Assembly: GCF_039655775.1 (NCBI RefSeq)
Contig: NZ_JBBYXJ010000001.1
Coordinates: forward strand, 496,001 to 560,000
Direction: 5' to 3'
DNA: 64,000 nt
From: Iodidimonas sp. SYSU 1G8
Lineage (GTDB): Bacteria > Pseudomonadota > Alphaproteobacteria > SMXS01
The notes beneath the pieces are model-generated. The model had not been told where the DNA came from, did not search any database, and saw nothing but the letters and a program-made list of their open reading frames with translations. Position numbers and translations under genes: made by a program. Below, piece by piece: positions 26,058 to 34,895 of this stretch. How positions within the stretch are numbered: the first letter of the stretch is position 1; every line of letters begins with the position of its first letter.

Positions 26058-27020
26058 GTGCGTCGCGCCGGTATCCGGCTTGCGTTTTCGTGGCTGGGTG
26101 CCGCCCTTTTTTTCCTGACGGTCGCGGCAACTCCGCATGCCCAGCAGCCCGAGAGCCCCTTGGCGCCGGGCATGGCGTTGCTCGAAGAGGAACAGTTCGA
26201 ACAGGCCGGCAAAGCGTTCGAGGCCGCGCTCGCCGGTGAACTCAGCACCGAACAGCGCGGCGCGGCACTGCTTTATCTGGCGCGAATCCAGTTGATGAGC
26301 GGCAAGACCAAGGAAGCCGCCGACAATGCCGCGGCCGCCTTCGACAACATCCAGAAGAGCGGCGGCCCCTGGCAGGCCCAGATGGCCGCGCTGGCGCTGC
26401 GCTTCGAGGCCGCGACGGTGCTCGGCGACAACGACCAGGCGCAGGAGGTCAACCGACAGATGGGCGCGATGGCCCAGCAGCGGGAACGACTCGCCTGGGC
26501 TCGCGGACTCGCGCCGAACGCCATCGTGCACAAGGCGTCCGGCGCCGTGCTGCCCGGCGCGGTGGCCGGATTGGTCGAATCTCAGTTGCAAAGCTATGAT
26601 GATGACGGCGAGGAAGCGTCGATCACCTATGCGTCGGAAGATGACGACAGCGAAGGCACGGAGCACCAGGCCTCGGCCGTGACGGTCTATTTCACCGTCA
26701 ATCCTGGGCGGACGCTCGAGGATCACTTCGCCTGGGCGCGCCAGCAGATCTCGGACCACCATCCGGACGCTCGCGAGATCACCTCGGCGCCGATCACCGT
26801 GGTGGAGAAGGATCGCCGGCTCGAAGGCCGCATGGGAGTCTTCTCGGTGCGCGAGAATGGCGAGCAGATGTTCACCACCGTGCACGTGTTCCGCCTGTCG
26901 CCGGACACCCATGTGCGGTTCAATGCCAGCTACCCAACCACCAATGCCGAGAGCATGCGCAACAGCGTCGCCGCGCTGATGCAGTCGATGGTATGGCCCG
27001 AAGGTCAGACGATCCAGTAA
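26058..27020 (+). CDS. Exported TPR-like protein of unknown function
   Basis: The 320-residue product has a signal peptide (RLAFSWLGAALFFLTVAATPHAQ), then a helical repeat region (about 35-135) with TPR-like spacing such as LLEEEQFEQAGKAFEAAL and ALLYLARIQLMSGKTKEAADNAAAAF. An acidic linker (SYDDDGEEAS, EDDDSEG) leads to a beta-rich C-terminal region from about 210 that I cannot name. Translation starts at a GTG six bases after the preceding gene, without a strong ribosome binding site, so coupling is likely. Confidence 0.7.
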   Translation: MRRAGIRLAFSWLGAALFFLTVAATPHAQQPESPLAPGMALLEEEQFEQAGKAFEAALAGELSTEQRGAALLYLARIQLMSGKTKEAADNAAAAFDNIQKSGGPWQAQMAALALRFEAATVLGDNDQAQEVNRQMGAMAQQRERLAWARGLAPNAIVHKASGAVLPGAVAGLVESQLQSYDDDGEEASITYASEDDDSEGTEHQASAVTVYFTVNPGRTLEDHFAWARQQISDHHPDAREITSAPITVVEKDRRLEGRMGVFSVRENGEQMFTTVHVFRLSPDTHVRFNASYPTTNAESMRNSVAALMQSMVWPEGQTIQ

Positions 27021-27030
27021 GGCGAGGCGC

Positions 27031-27480
27031 TCAGAGGCGCTTTTCCATGAACAGGCTGATCTCATCCGCCGAATGGTCGCCGAACGGACCACGTGGCTGA
27101 TAGCCGCGCGAGCGGTACAGGCTGACCGCCGCCGCCTGCTTGTGCGCCGTATCGAGACGCAGCACCGCCACCCCCTGAGCTTTCGCATAATCCTCGATCG
27201 TCTCGAGAATGAGCGCGCCGACGTTCTTTCCGCGTGATGACGCGGCCACGTACATCTGCTTGATTTCCGCCCAGTCGCCATGCGACGTCAGCGCGCCGCA
27301 GCCGATCGCCGCGCCGTCCTGCCGTACCACCCAGAAGACCGTGCCCGGCGCCGACAGATCGGCCACGGTCGAGAGCGAACTTGGTTCGTCCGGATACAGT
27401 TCGGCGTACAGCGCCGCCGCCGCATCGAACATCTCGTGAATTTCAGGCTGGTCGGGATCTTCGATGGTGATGGTCTGCAT
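27031..27480 (-). CDS. GNAT family N-acetyltransferase
   Basis: The 149-residue protein has the GNAT core: IGCGALTSHGDWAEIKQMYV, then the acetyl-CoA loop SSRGKNVGALILETIEDYAKAQG and the terminal LYRSRGYQPRGPFGDH. The substrate cannot be predicted. The ATG at 27480 is preceded by GTGAGGA; a GTG at 27489 is an alternative start that would overlap metC. It begins five bases after the metC stop and is the last gene of the sulfur operon. Confidence 0.86.
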   Translation of the reverse strand: MQTITIEDPDQPEIHEMFDAAAALYAELYPDEPSSLSTVADLSAPGTVFWVVRQDGAAIGCGALTSHGDWAEIKQMYVAASSRGKNVGALILETIEDYAKAQGVAVLRLDTAHKQAAAVSLYRSRGYQPRGPFGDHSADEISLFMEKRL

Positions 27481-27485
27481 TGTCC

Positions 27486-28646
27486 TCACGCTGCGTTAAA
27501 TCGCTCGAACCCTTTTTCGAGATCCTCGACCAGATCGGCCGCCGCCTCAAGGCCGGCGTGGAACCGGATCAGCGGTCCGCTCCATGATGTCGCCGTCCGC
27601 ACGCCCGAGGGATTGGACGGCAGGACCAGGCTCTCATATCCACCATAGGAGAAGCCGATGGCGAAATGCTCGTACCCATCAAGCATGGCTGCCATGGCCG
27701 CGTCACTGTCGTTTTTGAGGACGATGCTGAACAGGCTGGTCGATCCGGTGAAATCCCGCTTCCAGATGTCGTGGCCGGGACAATCGGGCAGGGCCGGATG
27801 CAGTACCCGGTCCACTTCCTCCCGCTGCTTGAACCAGTGCGCCAGCGTCAGCGCTGTCTCGGCCTGACGCTCCAGCCGCGTCGCCAGCGTGCGAAGGCCC
27901 CGCAAGGCAAGATAGGCATCGTCGGGCGACACGGAGTGACCATAAAGATAACCGGCGCGGCGCAGGCGCTCCAGGGTCGCTTCGTTGGCGATGGCGGCGC
28001 CCATCATCGCGTCGGAATGGCCGACCACATACTTCGTCAGCGAATAGATGACTACATCCGCGCCGTGATCCAGCGGCCGGTAGGTGAGGGGCGAGGCGCA
28101 GGTGTTGTCGTTCAGCACCAGGGCCCCGCGCGCATGCGCCGCCGCCGCGATGGCGGGCAAGTCCTGTATCTCGAAGGTCAGCGACCCGGGCGATTCCGTG
28201 AACACCAGCCGGGTGTTCGCGCGCAGCAGGTCGGCGATCCCGGCGCCTGCCATGGGATCGTAATAGGTCGTCTCGACACCGAGCCTGCGCAGCACCATGT
28301 CGCAGAACGACCGCGTCGGTTCGTACACGCTGTCCGGCATCAGGATATGGTCGCCGGTCTCGATGAAGGCGAGGATCGCGCCGGTGATGGCGGAGAGGCC
28401 GGAATCGTAAAGCACCGTCCCCGCGCCGCCTTCCAGTTCGGTGAGCGCGTCTGCCAGCGACCACTGGGTCGGCGTGCCGCGACGGCCATAATACAACACC
28501 TGCTCGTTCCGCTTGGCGACGGCCTGGCGGAATTCGGCGACCGTGTCGAAGACGATGGTCGAGGCGTGGTAGACCGGGACGTTGATCATGCCGGGGGCAT
28601 GCTTGCCGCCCCGGCCGCTATGGACGATCCGAGTGTCCCGCTTCAT
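27486..28646 (-). CDS. metC: Cystathionine beta-lyase
   Basis: MetC cleaves cystathionine to homocysteine, pyruvate and ammonia, and can release sulfide from cysteine. The 386-residue protein is a Cys/Met-metabolism PLP enzyme: the PLP lysine is in YSLTKYVVGHSD, the cofactor loop is YYGRRGTPTQW, and FTESPGSLTFEIQDLP is typical of the beta-lyase branch. The C-terminal SYGGYESL..P also fits. Its start directly abuts the stop of sseA, showing tight coupling in the cysK-sseA-metC-GNAT operon. Confidence 0.92.
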   Translation of the reverse strand: MKRDTRIVHSGRGGKHAPGMINVPVYHASTIVFDTVAEFRQAVAKRNEQVLYYGRRGTPTQWSLADALTELEGGAGTVLYDSGLSAITGAILAFIETGDHILMPDSVYEPTRSFCDMVLRRLGVETTYYDPMAGAGIADLLRANTRLVFTESPGSLTFEIQDLPAIAAAAHARGALVLNDNTCASPLTYRPLDHGADVVIYSLTKYVVGHSDAMMGAAIANEATLERLRRAGYLYGHSVSPDDAYLALRGLRTLATRLERQAETALTLAHWFKQREEVDRVLHPALPDCPGHDIWKRDFTGSTSLFSIVLKNDSDAAMAAMLDGYEHFAIGFSYGGYESLVLPSNPSGVRTATSWSGPLIRFHAGLEAAADLVEDLEKGFERFNAA

Positions 28647-29492
28647 TCAGGCGTCGACGGGCAGGTCGGCGCGGCTGCCCCATTCCGCCCAGGAGCCGTC
28701 ATAGACCGACACCTGGCGATGTCCGAGAACATGAAGGCCGAGCGCCAGGATCGCCGCCGTGATGCCCGAGCCGCACGAGGTGACGACCGGCTTGTTCAGG
28801 TCGACACCAGCGGCGAGGAACGTCTGGCGCAGGGCGTCTGGCGAAAGCAGCGTGCCATCCTCGTTCAGCAGCGTCCGGTAATGCACGTTCCTGCTGCCCG
28901 GAATATGCCCGCCGCGCACGCCTGGACGCGGCTCCGGCTCCTGCGCGTTGAAGCGCGAGGGACTGCGGGCATCCAGAATCTGCTCTTTGCCGTTACCGAG
29001 ATGGGCGCGGATCTGGTCCGCTTCACGGATCAGCGTGCCGTTGACGCGGGCGGTGAAGTGGCGCTCACGGGACATTTCCGGCAGATCGGCCAGCGGCTTG
29101 CCCTCGGCTTTCCATTTCGGCAGGCCGCCATCCAGCACGGACACGTCCTCATGGCCGAAGACGCGGAACATCCACCAGACACGGGCGGCGCTGAACAGGC
29201 CCGAGCCGTCATAGATGACGATCCGGTTGCCGTCGCCCAGACCCAGCTTGCGCATGCGGCTGGCGAATTTCTCCGGCGGCGGCAGCATGTGCGGCAGCGG
29301 ATTGTCGAGATCGCACACTTCGTCGATGTCGAAGAAGACGGCGCCCGGAATGTGCTCGTTGGCATAGTCCGCGCGAGGGTTGCGGCCCTGGTCGGGCATG
29401 TACCAGCTGGCATCGACCACGCGCAGATCGGGCTGTTCGATGTGCTGGAGGAGCCAGTCGGTGGATACGATTGCTTCGCTTTTGTCGATCAT
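28647..29492 (-). CDS. sseA: 3-Mercaptopyruvate sulfurtransferase
   Basis: The 281-residue protein has two rhodanese domains, the first inactive and the second with the loop CGSGITA that carries the catalytic cysteine (about residue 239). CGSG[IV]TA is the loop of mercaptopyruvate sulfurtransferases rather than thiosulfate rhodaneses. It moves sulfur from 3-mercaptopyruvate to acceptors such as thiols or cyanide. I use the ATG at 29492, seven bases after TGGAGG; the TTG at 29510 would overlap the cysteine synthase gene. Neighbours on both sides are sulfur enzymes. Confidence 0.92.
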   Translation of the reverse strand: MIDKSEAIVSTDWLLQHIEQPDLRVVDASWYMPDQGRNPRADYANEHIPGAVFFDIDEVCDLDNPLPHMLPPPEKFASRMRKLGLGDGNRIVIYDGSGLFSAARVWWMFRVFGHEDVSVLDGGLPKWKAEGKPLADLPEMSRERHFTARVNGTLIREADQIRAHLGNGKEQILDARSPSRFNAQEPEPRPGVRGGHIPGSRNVHYRTLLNEDGTLLSPDALRQTFLAAGVDLNKPVVTSCGSGITAAILALGLHVLGHRQVSVYDGSWAEWGSRADLPVDA

Positions 29493-29494
29493 GC

Positions 29495-30499
29495 TTATGC
29501 CTCCAGCCAATGGGGCACCGGAAGGCCCTTTTCATGCAGGAATGTCGGGTTGAACAGTTTGCTTTGATAGCGCGTGCCGTAGTCGCACAGGATGGTCACG
29601 ATGGTGTGCCCAGGCCCAAGTTCGCGCGCCAGGCGGACGGCGCCGGCGACATTGATTCCGCTCGATCCGCCCAGGCAAAGCCCCTCGAACTCGAGCAGAT
29701 CGAAAATGATCGGCAGGGCTTCCTCGTCGGGGATCTGGAACGGGAAATCGACCGGCGCGCCGTCCAGATTGGCGGTGATGCGGCCCTGGCCGATGCCTTC
29801 GGTGATGGAGCTGCCTTCGGCCTTCAGCTCGCCATGAGCGTAGTATTCGAAGAGGGCGGCGCCCATCGGATCGGCGAGGCCGATCTTGATGTCGGCGTTG
29901 CGCTCCTTCAGGAACATGCCGATGCCCGCCAACGTGCCGCCGGTGCCGACGGCGCAGATGAAGCCGTCGACCGTGCCGTCGGTCTGGGCCCAGATTTCCG
30001 GACCGGTGGTTTCATAATGGGCGCGGCGATTGGCCTGGTTGTCGAACTGGTTGGCCCAGATCGCGCCATTGGGATTCTCGGCGGCGATTTCCTCGGCCAG
30101 CCGCCCCGACACCTTCACGTAATTGTTCGGGTCCTTGTAGGGCACCGCCGGGACAAGCCGCAGATCCGCGCCGCACAGGCGCAGCATGTCCATCTTCTCC
30201 TGGCTCTGTGTCTCCGGGATCACGATCACGGACTTGTAGCCGCGCGCGTTGCCGACCAGCGCCAGCCCGATGCCCGTATTGCCCGCGGTGCCCTCGACGA
30301 TGACCCCGCCCGGCCGCAGCAATCCCTTTTCCTCCGCATCCTTGATGATGCCCCAGGCCGCGCGGTCCTTCACCGAGCCGCCCGGATTGAGGAACTCGGC
30401 CTTGCCGAGAATCTCGCAGCCCGTCGCGTCGGAAACGCGGTTCAGGCGGATGAGCGGTGTATTGCCGATGGTTTCGACGAAGTCGCGGCGGACATTCAT
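29495..30499 (-). CDS. cysK: Cysteine synthase family protein
   Basis: The 334-residue protein is a fold-type II PLP enzyme with the lysine in NPGGSVKDRAA, the asparagine loop EGTAGNTGIGLA and the phosphate loop GTGGTLAGIG. It should make cysteine from O-acetylserine and sulfide. It is longer than E. coli CysK (323) and carries a C-terminal extension ending GLPVPHWLEA, as in an alphaproteobacterial subgroup often found beside sseA and metC. The stop is two bases before the sseA start codon, placing it first in the operon. Confidence 0.9.
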   Translation of the reverse strand: MNVRRDFVETIGNTPLIRLNRVSDATGCEILGKAEFLNPGGSVKDRAAWGIIKDAEEKGLLRPGGVIVEGTAGNTGIGLALVGNARGYKSVIVIPETQSQEKMDMLRLCGADLRLVPAVPYKDPNNYVKVSGRLAEEIAAENPNGAIWANQFDNQANRRAHYETTGPEIWAQTDGTVDGFICAVGTGGTLAGIGMFLKERNADIKIGLADPMGAALFEYYAHGELKAEGSSITEGIGQGRITANLDGAPVDFPFQIPDEEALPIIFDLLEFEGLCLGGSSGINVAGAVRLARELGPGHTIVTILCDYGTRYQSKLFNPTFLHEKGLPVPHWLEA

Positions 30500-30557
30500 G
30501 CTTGCGGTCGGTTCAGTTTCCAGGAAACAGACAACTTAGAGACACGCCGATGACCGT

Positions 30558-30992
30558 TCAAGCGTCCGCATGCGCCAGCATGGATTCACCCGCGCCCGGC
30601 CCGAGCGGCTGGTCGAAGCTGAACTCCACCGCATGCCCTTCGGGCGAGCGGACACCGCAATAATAGCCGACCGGATACGCTTCTTCCCGTGTCGGCCAGA
30701 TCAGGATGCCGTCGGCCTCGGCGCGGGCCGCGATCGCATCCACCTGCGCGCGGCTCTCGAGGGCAAACCCCAGATGACTGAAATCGCCGTCCGGCTGCGG
30801 ACGCGTCTTGCCGCCCGAAATCATCACGAGGACGAACACATGCTCCTTGCCGGGTTCGGCCATCCAGACCACGCGGCCATGGCCATCGGCGCGGTCGTGA
30901 CTGATATGCAGGCCGCAATAGTCCCGGTAGAAGGCGATGGACGCGTCCAGGTCTTCGCAATGCAGGGCGATATGGGTTAATGAAGGGCGCAT
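30558..30992 (-). CDS. VOC (glyoxalase/bleomycin resistance) family protein
   Basis: The 144-residue protein has the paired beta-alpha-beta-beta-beta modules of the vicinal oxygen chelate fold: [23 protein letters not shown] at the start, [17 protein letters not shown] in the middle and [11 protein letters not shown] at the end. Histidines and glutamate at these positions are the usual metal ligands. Substrate is unknown. I use the ATG at 30992, preceded by GGGGAGA. It diverges from queF with only 14 bases between start codons, so the two promoters must overlap the coding regions. Confidence 0.86.
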   Translation of the reverse strand: MRPSLTHIALHCEDLDASIAFYRDYCGLHISHDRADGHGRVVWMAEPGKEHVFVLVMISGGKTRPQPDGDFSHLGFALESRAQVDAIAARAEADGILIWPTREEAYPVGYYCGVRSPEGHAVEFSFDQPLGPGAGESMLAHADA

Positions 30993-31006
30993 CGAAAGGT
31001 CTCCCC

Positions 31007-31471
31007 ATGTCTGAAGAAACATATACGTCGCTCGGCCAGCTTGGCCACCAGTCGGCCCTGCCGGCCTCGCCGGACGAGGCGGTCCTCGAAGTCGTGCCGA
31101 ACCCGCACGCGGGTACCGACTATCTGATCCGTTTCACCGCGCCCGAGTTCACCTCGCTGTGCCCGGTCACGGGCCAGCCGGACTTCGCCCATCTGGTCAT
31201 CGATTACGTGCCGGCCGATACCATCGTCGAATCCAAGTCGCTGAAGCTGTTTCTCGCCAGCTTCCGCAATCACGGCGCGTTCCACGAAGCCTGCACGGTG
31301 TCGATCGCCCGGCGCATCGTCGAGGCGACCGAACCGGTCTGGCTGCGCATCGGCGGCTATTGGTACCCGCGCGGCGGCATCCCCATCGACGTCTTCTACC
31401 AGACCGGCGCGCCGCCCGCCGGCCTCTGGCTGCCCGACCAGGGCGTGCCGACCTATCGCGGGCGCGGCTAG
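31007..31471 (+). CDS. queF: NADPH-dependent 7-cyano-7-deazaguanine reductase (preQ1 synthase)
   Basis: QueF reduces preQ0 to preQ1 for queuosine, a modified base of tRNA wobble positions. The 154-residue protein is the short unimodular type. It has [16 protein letters not shown] with the catalytic cysteine near residue 51, the [22 protein letters not shown] motif split across the NADPH site, and [10 protein letters not shown]. The ATG at 31007 follows AAGG. It converges on queE, with 17 bases between the two stop codons, so queuosine genes lie on both strands here. Confidence 0.95.
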   Translation: MSEETYTSLGQLGHQSALPASPDEAVLEVVPNPHAGTDYLIRFTAPEFTSLCPVTGQPDFAHLVIDYVPADTIVESKSLKLFLASFRNHGAFHEACTVSIARRIVEATEPVWLRIGGYWYPRGGIPIDVFYQTGAPPAGLWLPDQGVPTYRGRG

Positions 31472-31488
31472 GGGACGCTCGCCTTCGT

Positions 31489-32127
31489 TCAGGGAATGCC
31501 GATCAGCTTGTGCGTCTGCAGCGACAGATGCCAGCGCGGATGGCGCAGGCAATAGTCGGTCGCCGCCACGATGTTGGCCGACTGATCCGGCCCGTCCATC
31601 GGCTGCAGGAAGAAGTGCTCGAAATCGAGCCCCTCGAACCGCTCCGGTCTCGCCCTGTCCTGCGGAAAGACCAGCTTCAGTTCCTGGCCTCTCGTCTGGA
31701 CCAGCGGCGCGTCGGCCTTCGGGCTGACGCAGATCCAGTCCAGTCCCGGCGGCGCCGCGATGGTGCCGTTCGTTTCCACCGCGATCTCAAAACCCGCGGC
31801 ATGGAACGCGTCGATCAGCGGCCCGTCCAGCTGCAGTAGCGGCTCACCGCCGGTGCAGACCACCAGCATCCCGCGCGGCGACACGCCCGGCGGCAGCTTG
31901 TCCAGCGCCGCCTCGACCAGCATCTCCGGCGCCGCGAACTTGCCGCCGCCTGGACCGTCGGTGCCCACGAAATCCGTGTCGCAGAAGCTGCAGGTCGCCG
32001 TGCTCCGGTCCTGTTCGCGGCCCGACCAGAGATTGCAGCCGGCGAAGCGGCAGAACACGGCCGGACGGCCCGCGTTCGCGCCTTCACCCTGCAGCGTGTA
32101 GAACAGCTCCTTGACGGCGTAGCTCAC
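31489..32127 (-). CDS. queE: 7-Carboxy-7-deazaguanine synthase
   Basis: QueE is a radical-SAM enzyme that contracts the ring of carboxytetrahydropterin on the way to preQ0. The 212-residue protein starts [14 protein letters not shown] and has the atypical cluster motif C-x14-C-x2-C (AGCNLWSG to TCSFCDTDF) of QueE, then CTGGEPLLQ and VETNGT. It begins at a GTG whose last two bases are the start of the queC stop (GTGA), so the pair is translationally coupled. Confidence 0.94.
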   Translation of the reverse strand: MSYAVKELFYTLQGEGANAGRPAVFCRFAGCNLWSGREQDRSTATCSFCDTDFVGTDGPGGGKFAAPEMLVEAALDKLPPGVSPRGMLVVCTGGEPLLQLDGPLIDAFHAAGFEIAVETNGTIAAPPGLDWICVSPKADAPLVQTRGQELKLVFPQDRARPERFEGLDFEHFFLQPMDGPDQSANIVAATDYCLRHPRWHLSLQTHKLIGIP

Positions 32128-32819
32128 GGCGCATACCACGTCGGGTCCGGCACGCCGGCTTCGGCGAAGCCCTTCTTGCGCAGCAGGCAGGAGTCGCAGC
32201 CGCCGCAGGAGGCGCCATCGGGCAGGGGATCGTAGCAGCTGATCGTCAGCCCGTAATCCACCCCCAGCGCCGTGCCGGCGCGGATGATGGCGGCCTTGTT
32301 CATGTCCATCAGCGGCGTGTGGATGCGCAGCGGCCGCGTGCTTTCCACGCCCGCCCGCGTCGCCAGATTGGCCATGTGCTCGAAGGCCGCGATGAAGTCG
32401 GGACGGCAATCCGGATAGCCGCTGTAATCCAGCGCGTTGACGCCGATGAAGATGTCCTTCACGCCGCGCACTTCCGCCAGCGCCAGCGCATAGGACAGGA
32501 AGATGGTGTTGCGCGCCGGGACATAGGTGATGGGAATGCCATGCGCCATGTCGTCGGTGCTGCGGCCCTTGGGCACCTCGATATCGGCCGTCAGCGCCGA
32601 TCCGCCGAACTGGCGCAGATCGATGGTGACGACGGCATGCTCGGCCACTTTCTCCCGCGCGGCGATCCGCGCGGCGGCCTCAAGTTCGACGGCATGGCGC
32701 TGGCCGTACCGGAACGAGATGGCATGGCAGATGAAACCATCCGCCTTCGCCATGGCGAGAACGGTGGCGGAATCCAGTCCGCCGCTCAGCAATATGACTG
32801 CGTGTGGGCTGTCGCTCAT
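32124..32819 (-). CDS. queC: 7-Cyano-7-deazaguanine synthase
   Basis: QueC converts carboxydeazaguanine to preQ0 with ATP and ammonia. The 231-residue protein has the PP-loop [10 protein letters not shown] near residue 11, the substrate region [15 protein letters not shown] and [12 protein letters not shown], and a C-terminal zinc knuckle CGGCDSC. I use the ATG at 32819, where the product begins [13 protein letters not shown]. It is followed by queE in a GTGA overlap. QueD and a GTP cyclohydrolase are not in the window. Confidence 0.95.
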   Translation of the reverse strand: MSDSPHAVILLSGGLDSATVLAMAKADGFICHAISFRYGQRHAVELEAAARIAAREKVAEHAVVTIDLRQFGGSALTADIEVPKGRSTDDMAHGIPITYVPARNTIFLSYALALAEVRGVKDIFIGVNALDYSGYPDCRPDFIAAFEHMANLATRAGVESTRPLRIHTPLMDMNKAAIIRAGTALGVDYGLTISCYDPLPDGASCGGCDSCLLRKKGFAEAGVPDPTWYAP

Positions 32820-32988
32820 GGTCCCTAGATAGCGCCAACCGGCGCGCCGGGACAGTCCCCAAAGATGAACCACACCTAAATATCGGGTTAATGCCGGGTT
32901 CAGTCGCCCGAGCCTATAACCGCGTCATGTTCCCCACGCGATACCCGTCCAAGCAAGGACGCCGACCGTCGGGGATGGGAGACTGAAA

Positions 32989-33342
32989 ATGCAACAGAGG
33001 CCAAGTGTAGCCACCCGTGTCATCGCCGCGGTCATGGCGGTCGCGGTGGTCGCCGGCATCGGCGCCGCCATGAACCAGGTTCACGCTGCGCCGGCCGACA
33101 GCATCAGCTTCGCCAATTTCGGCGCGATCCGCGATTGGAAGGCTGAAGGGTCGGGCGCCATGATCATCGAGACCACGTCCGGTGACAAATACCGCGCCAC
33201 CTTCATGAACCGCTGCTCTTCGCTGCCGTACAGCGAGACCGTCGGTTTCGTGACCTCGCCCAGCGGATCGCTGGACAAGTTCGGCGCCGTGCTGGTGCGC
33301 GACCAGAAATGCCAGATCAGGAGTCTCGAGCGGCTCGGCTAA
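32989..33342 (+). CDS. Exported DUF6491-like small protein
   Basis: The 117-residue product has a signal peptide (RVIAAVMAVAVVAGIGAAM, cleavage near VHAA) and a compact domain: IRDWKAEG, YRATFMNRCSSLPYSETVGF and KCQIRSLERL. The paired cysteines and the DW/Y-A pattern look like DUF6491, a periplasmic family of unknown role. GGGAGA lies ten bases before the ATG. It is a single gene bounded by the queC divergent region and a symmetrical hairpin. Confidence 0.75.
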   Translation: MQQRPSVATRVIAAVMAVAVVAGIGAAMNQVHAAPADSISFANFGAIRDWKAEGSGAMIIETTSGDKYRATFMNRCSSLPYSETVGFVTSPSGSLDKFGAVLVRDQKCQIRSLERLG

Positions 33343-33377
33343 GTTCCCCCCGGCCAACCCGTTCGAGACCTGAGCGA

Positions 33378-33402
33378 GGGCCGCTTCACGGTGAAGCGGC
33401 CC
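33378..33402. terminator. Symmetrical GC-rich hairpin between convergent genes
   Basis: GGGCCGCTTCAC and GTGAAGCGGCCC form 12-base inverted arms around a single G. The hairpin follows the DUF6491 gene by 35 bases and precedes the Rieske gene stop by 14. There are only short T or A runs on either side, so it may be a bidirectional but partly Rho-dependent terminator. Confidence 0.6.
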
Positions 33403-33416
33403 TTCGTGTGCCAGGA

Positions 33417-34799
33417 TCAGGCCAGGCCGAGCTCGGCCATGTACCTGTCGAGTGTCTGGTGAAAATGCCGGATGCGCACTTCCTGATAGGAAGCGAGGGT
33501 GACACCCGGCTTGAACGATGCCTTCAGCCCGTCATGGACGGCGGCCATGTTGGTCGTGTCCTGATCCAGAACGAAACCAAGCCCACCCAGCGCCTCGACG
33601 CTGTCCCACTTGGTGTTGATGTCCAGCATGATCATCGGCATGGGCGCCGGCTTCGGCTGATCCTTCGGGTGGCGCATGATGTAGCCCACCTCCATCAGCG
33701 TTTCCTCATGGCTGTCGTTCCACGGGCGGAACCGGTACCACATGTTCGGGCCATAGCCGCCCCACAGCATGAAGTTCGGGAACACGACGTAATACCAGCC
33801 ATCCACCAGCTCGGCGTCCGACAGCTCCGGCACGGCATAGCCCAGCTGTTGCTCGGTCTGCTGGCGCTTCAGATCGGCGGTCACCTGGCGCGCCGTCTGG
33901 CCGGGCTGCAGCACGATGCGGTCCGCGTCGTCCCATTTGCGGCCCATCCATTCATCGAGCACGTCCTGCTCGTTGACCTGGTCGACCACGTAGGAACTGG
34001 GAACCGCGAACGCCGCCATCATCCGGTTGACGTGCGGCTTGCCTTCCCAGACATCGTATTGGCAACCGAAATCATCGACGCTGCCCAGAATCTGCGGGTG
34101 CGTGTCCAGCGAATGGAAGGCCTCCATGAAGGCCTCCTGGATGATCTTCCAGTTCCCTCTCAGCACCTTGCCCGCGTGGACGCCCAGATAGGACTGGTCC
34201 CAGGCGTAAGGCTGATAGTGGCGCCAGATCGGATCGAGAAACTGCTCCAGCGGCATGGGATCCGGATCGGGATTGATGAACACCCAGCCGGCGAATGTGC
34301 CCACATGCACCTCGGGCAGGTGAAACTCGTCCTTATTGACCTGCGGGAAATCCCACTCGCAGGGCACATGCGCGATCGCGCCGTCCAGATTCCAGGTGAA
34401 CCCATGGAACGGGCAGCGGAACTTCTCCACATGCCCCGATTCGAGGCGCAGCTTGCGGCCCCGGTGCAGGCAGGCGTTCGGATAGGCCTTGATCTCGTTC
34501 TCGGCGACGCGGACGATCAGATAGGAACGGTCGCAGATGTCGTAGACATGGAAGTCGCCGACTTCGGGAATGTGTTCCTCACGGCACGCGACCTGCCAGA
34601 CATGCTCCCAGACCTGCTTTTCCTTCTCGTAGAAGGCGCGATCGATATAGCGCCGCTTGTCCACGTCGGCGGTGCCCAGATCGGCATTGCCCACCTCGCG
34701 CAGGCTGCGCGCGGGCTCGTGCCGGTCCGCATCGAGATATTCCTGATAGGTGGTGTGCGGCAGGGCTTGTGCCGGCACCTTCTGTAGATCGTAACCCAT
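33417..34799 (-). CDS. Rieske non-heme iron oxygenase, alpha subunit-like
   Basis: The 460-residue protein has a Rieske [2Fe-2S] site, CLHRG near residue 109 and CPFHGFTW near 128, followed by a catalytic domain with the mononuclear iron pattern EAFHSLDTH (two histidines four residues apart). The residue that normally bridges the two centres is Asp; here it is Glu, as in the carnitine oxygenase CntA group. Substrate is unknown. I use the ATG at 34799 after GGGGAGAC. No ferredoxin, reductase or beta subunit gene is nearby, so its electron donor is encoded elsewhere. Confidence 0.9.
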   Translation of the reverse strand: MGYDLQKVPAQALPHTTYQEYLDADRHEPARSLREVGNADLGTADVDKRRYIDRAFYEKEKQVWEHVWQVACREEHIPEVGDFHVYDICDRSYLIVRVAENEIKAYPNACLHRGRKLRLESGHVEKFRCPFHGFTWNLDGAIAHVPCEWDFPQVNKDEFHLPEVHVGTFAGWVFINPDPDPMPLEQFLDPIWRHYQPYAWDQSYLGVHAGKVLRGNWKIIQEAFMEAFHSLDTHPQILGSVDDFGCQYDVWEGKPHVNRMMAAFAVPSSYVVDQVNEQDVLDEWMGRKWDDADRIVLQPGQTARQVTADLKRQQTEQQLGYAVPELSDAELVDGWYYVVFPNFMLWGGYGPNMWYRFRPWNDSHEETLMEVGYIMRHPKDQPKPAPMPMIMLDINTKWDSVEALGGLGFVLDQDTTNMAAVHDGLKASFKPGVTLASYQEVRIRHFHQTLDRYMAELGLA

Positions 34800-34895
34800 C
34801 CGCGGTCTCCCCATCGTTCAGACTGCCGACTCTCCGGCGTGAGCGGCGAAAATGCAAGCTGTGGGAAAAGAGAGGCTTTGTCACGCCCCGGAACG

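Noticed and set aside
30993-31006. preQ1 riboswitch in front of queF
   Set aside because: Only 14 bases separate queF from the divergent gene, too short for an aptamer; the 5' side of queC was also checked and showed no preQ1 core.
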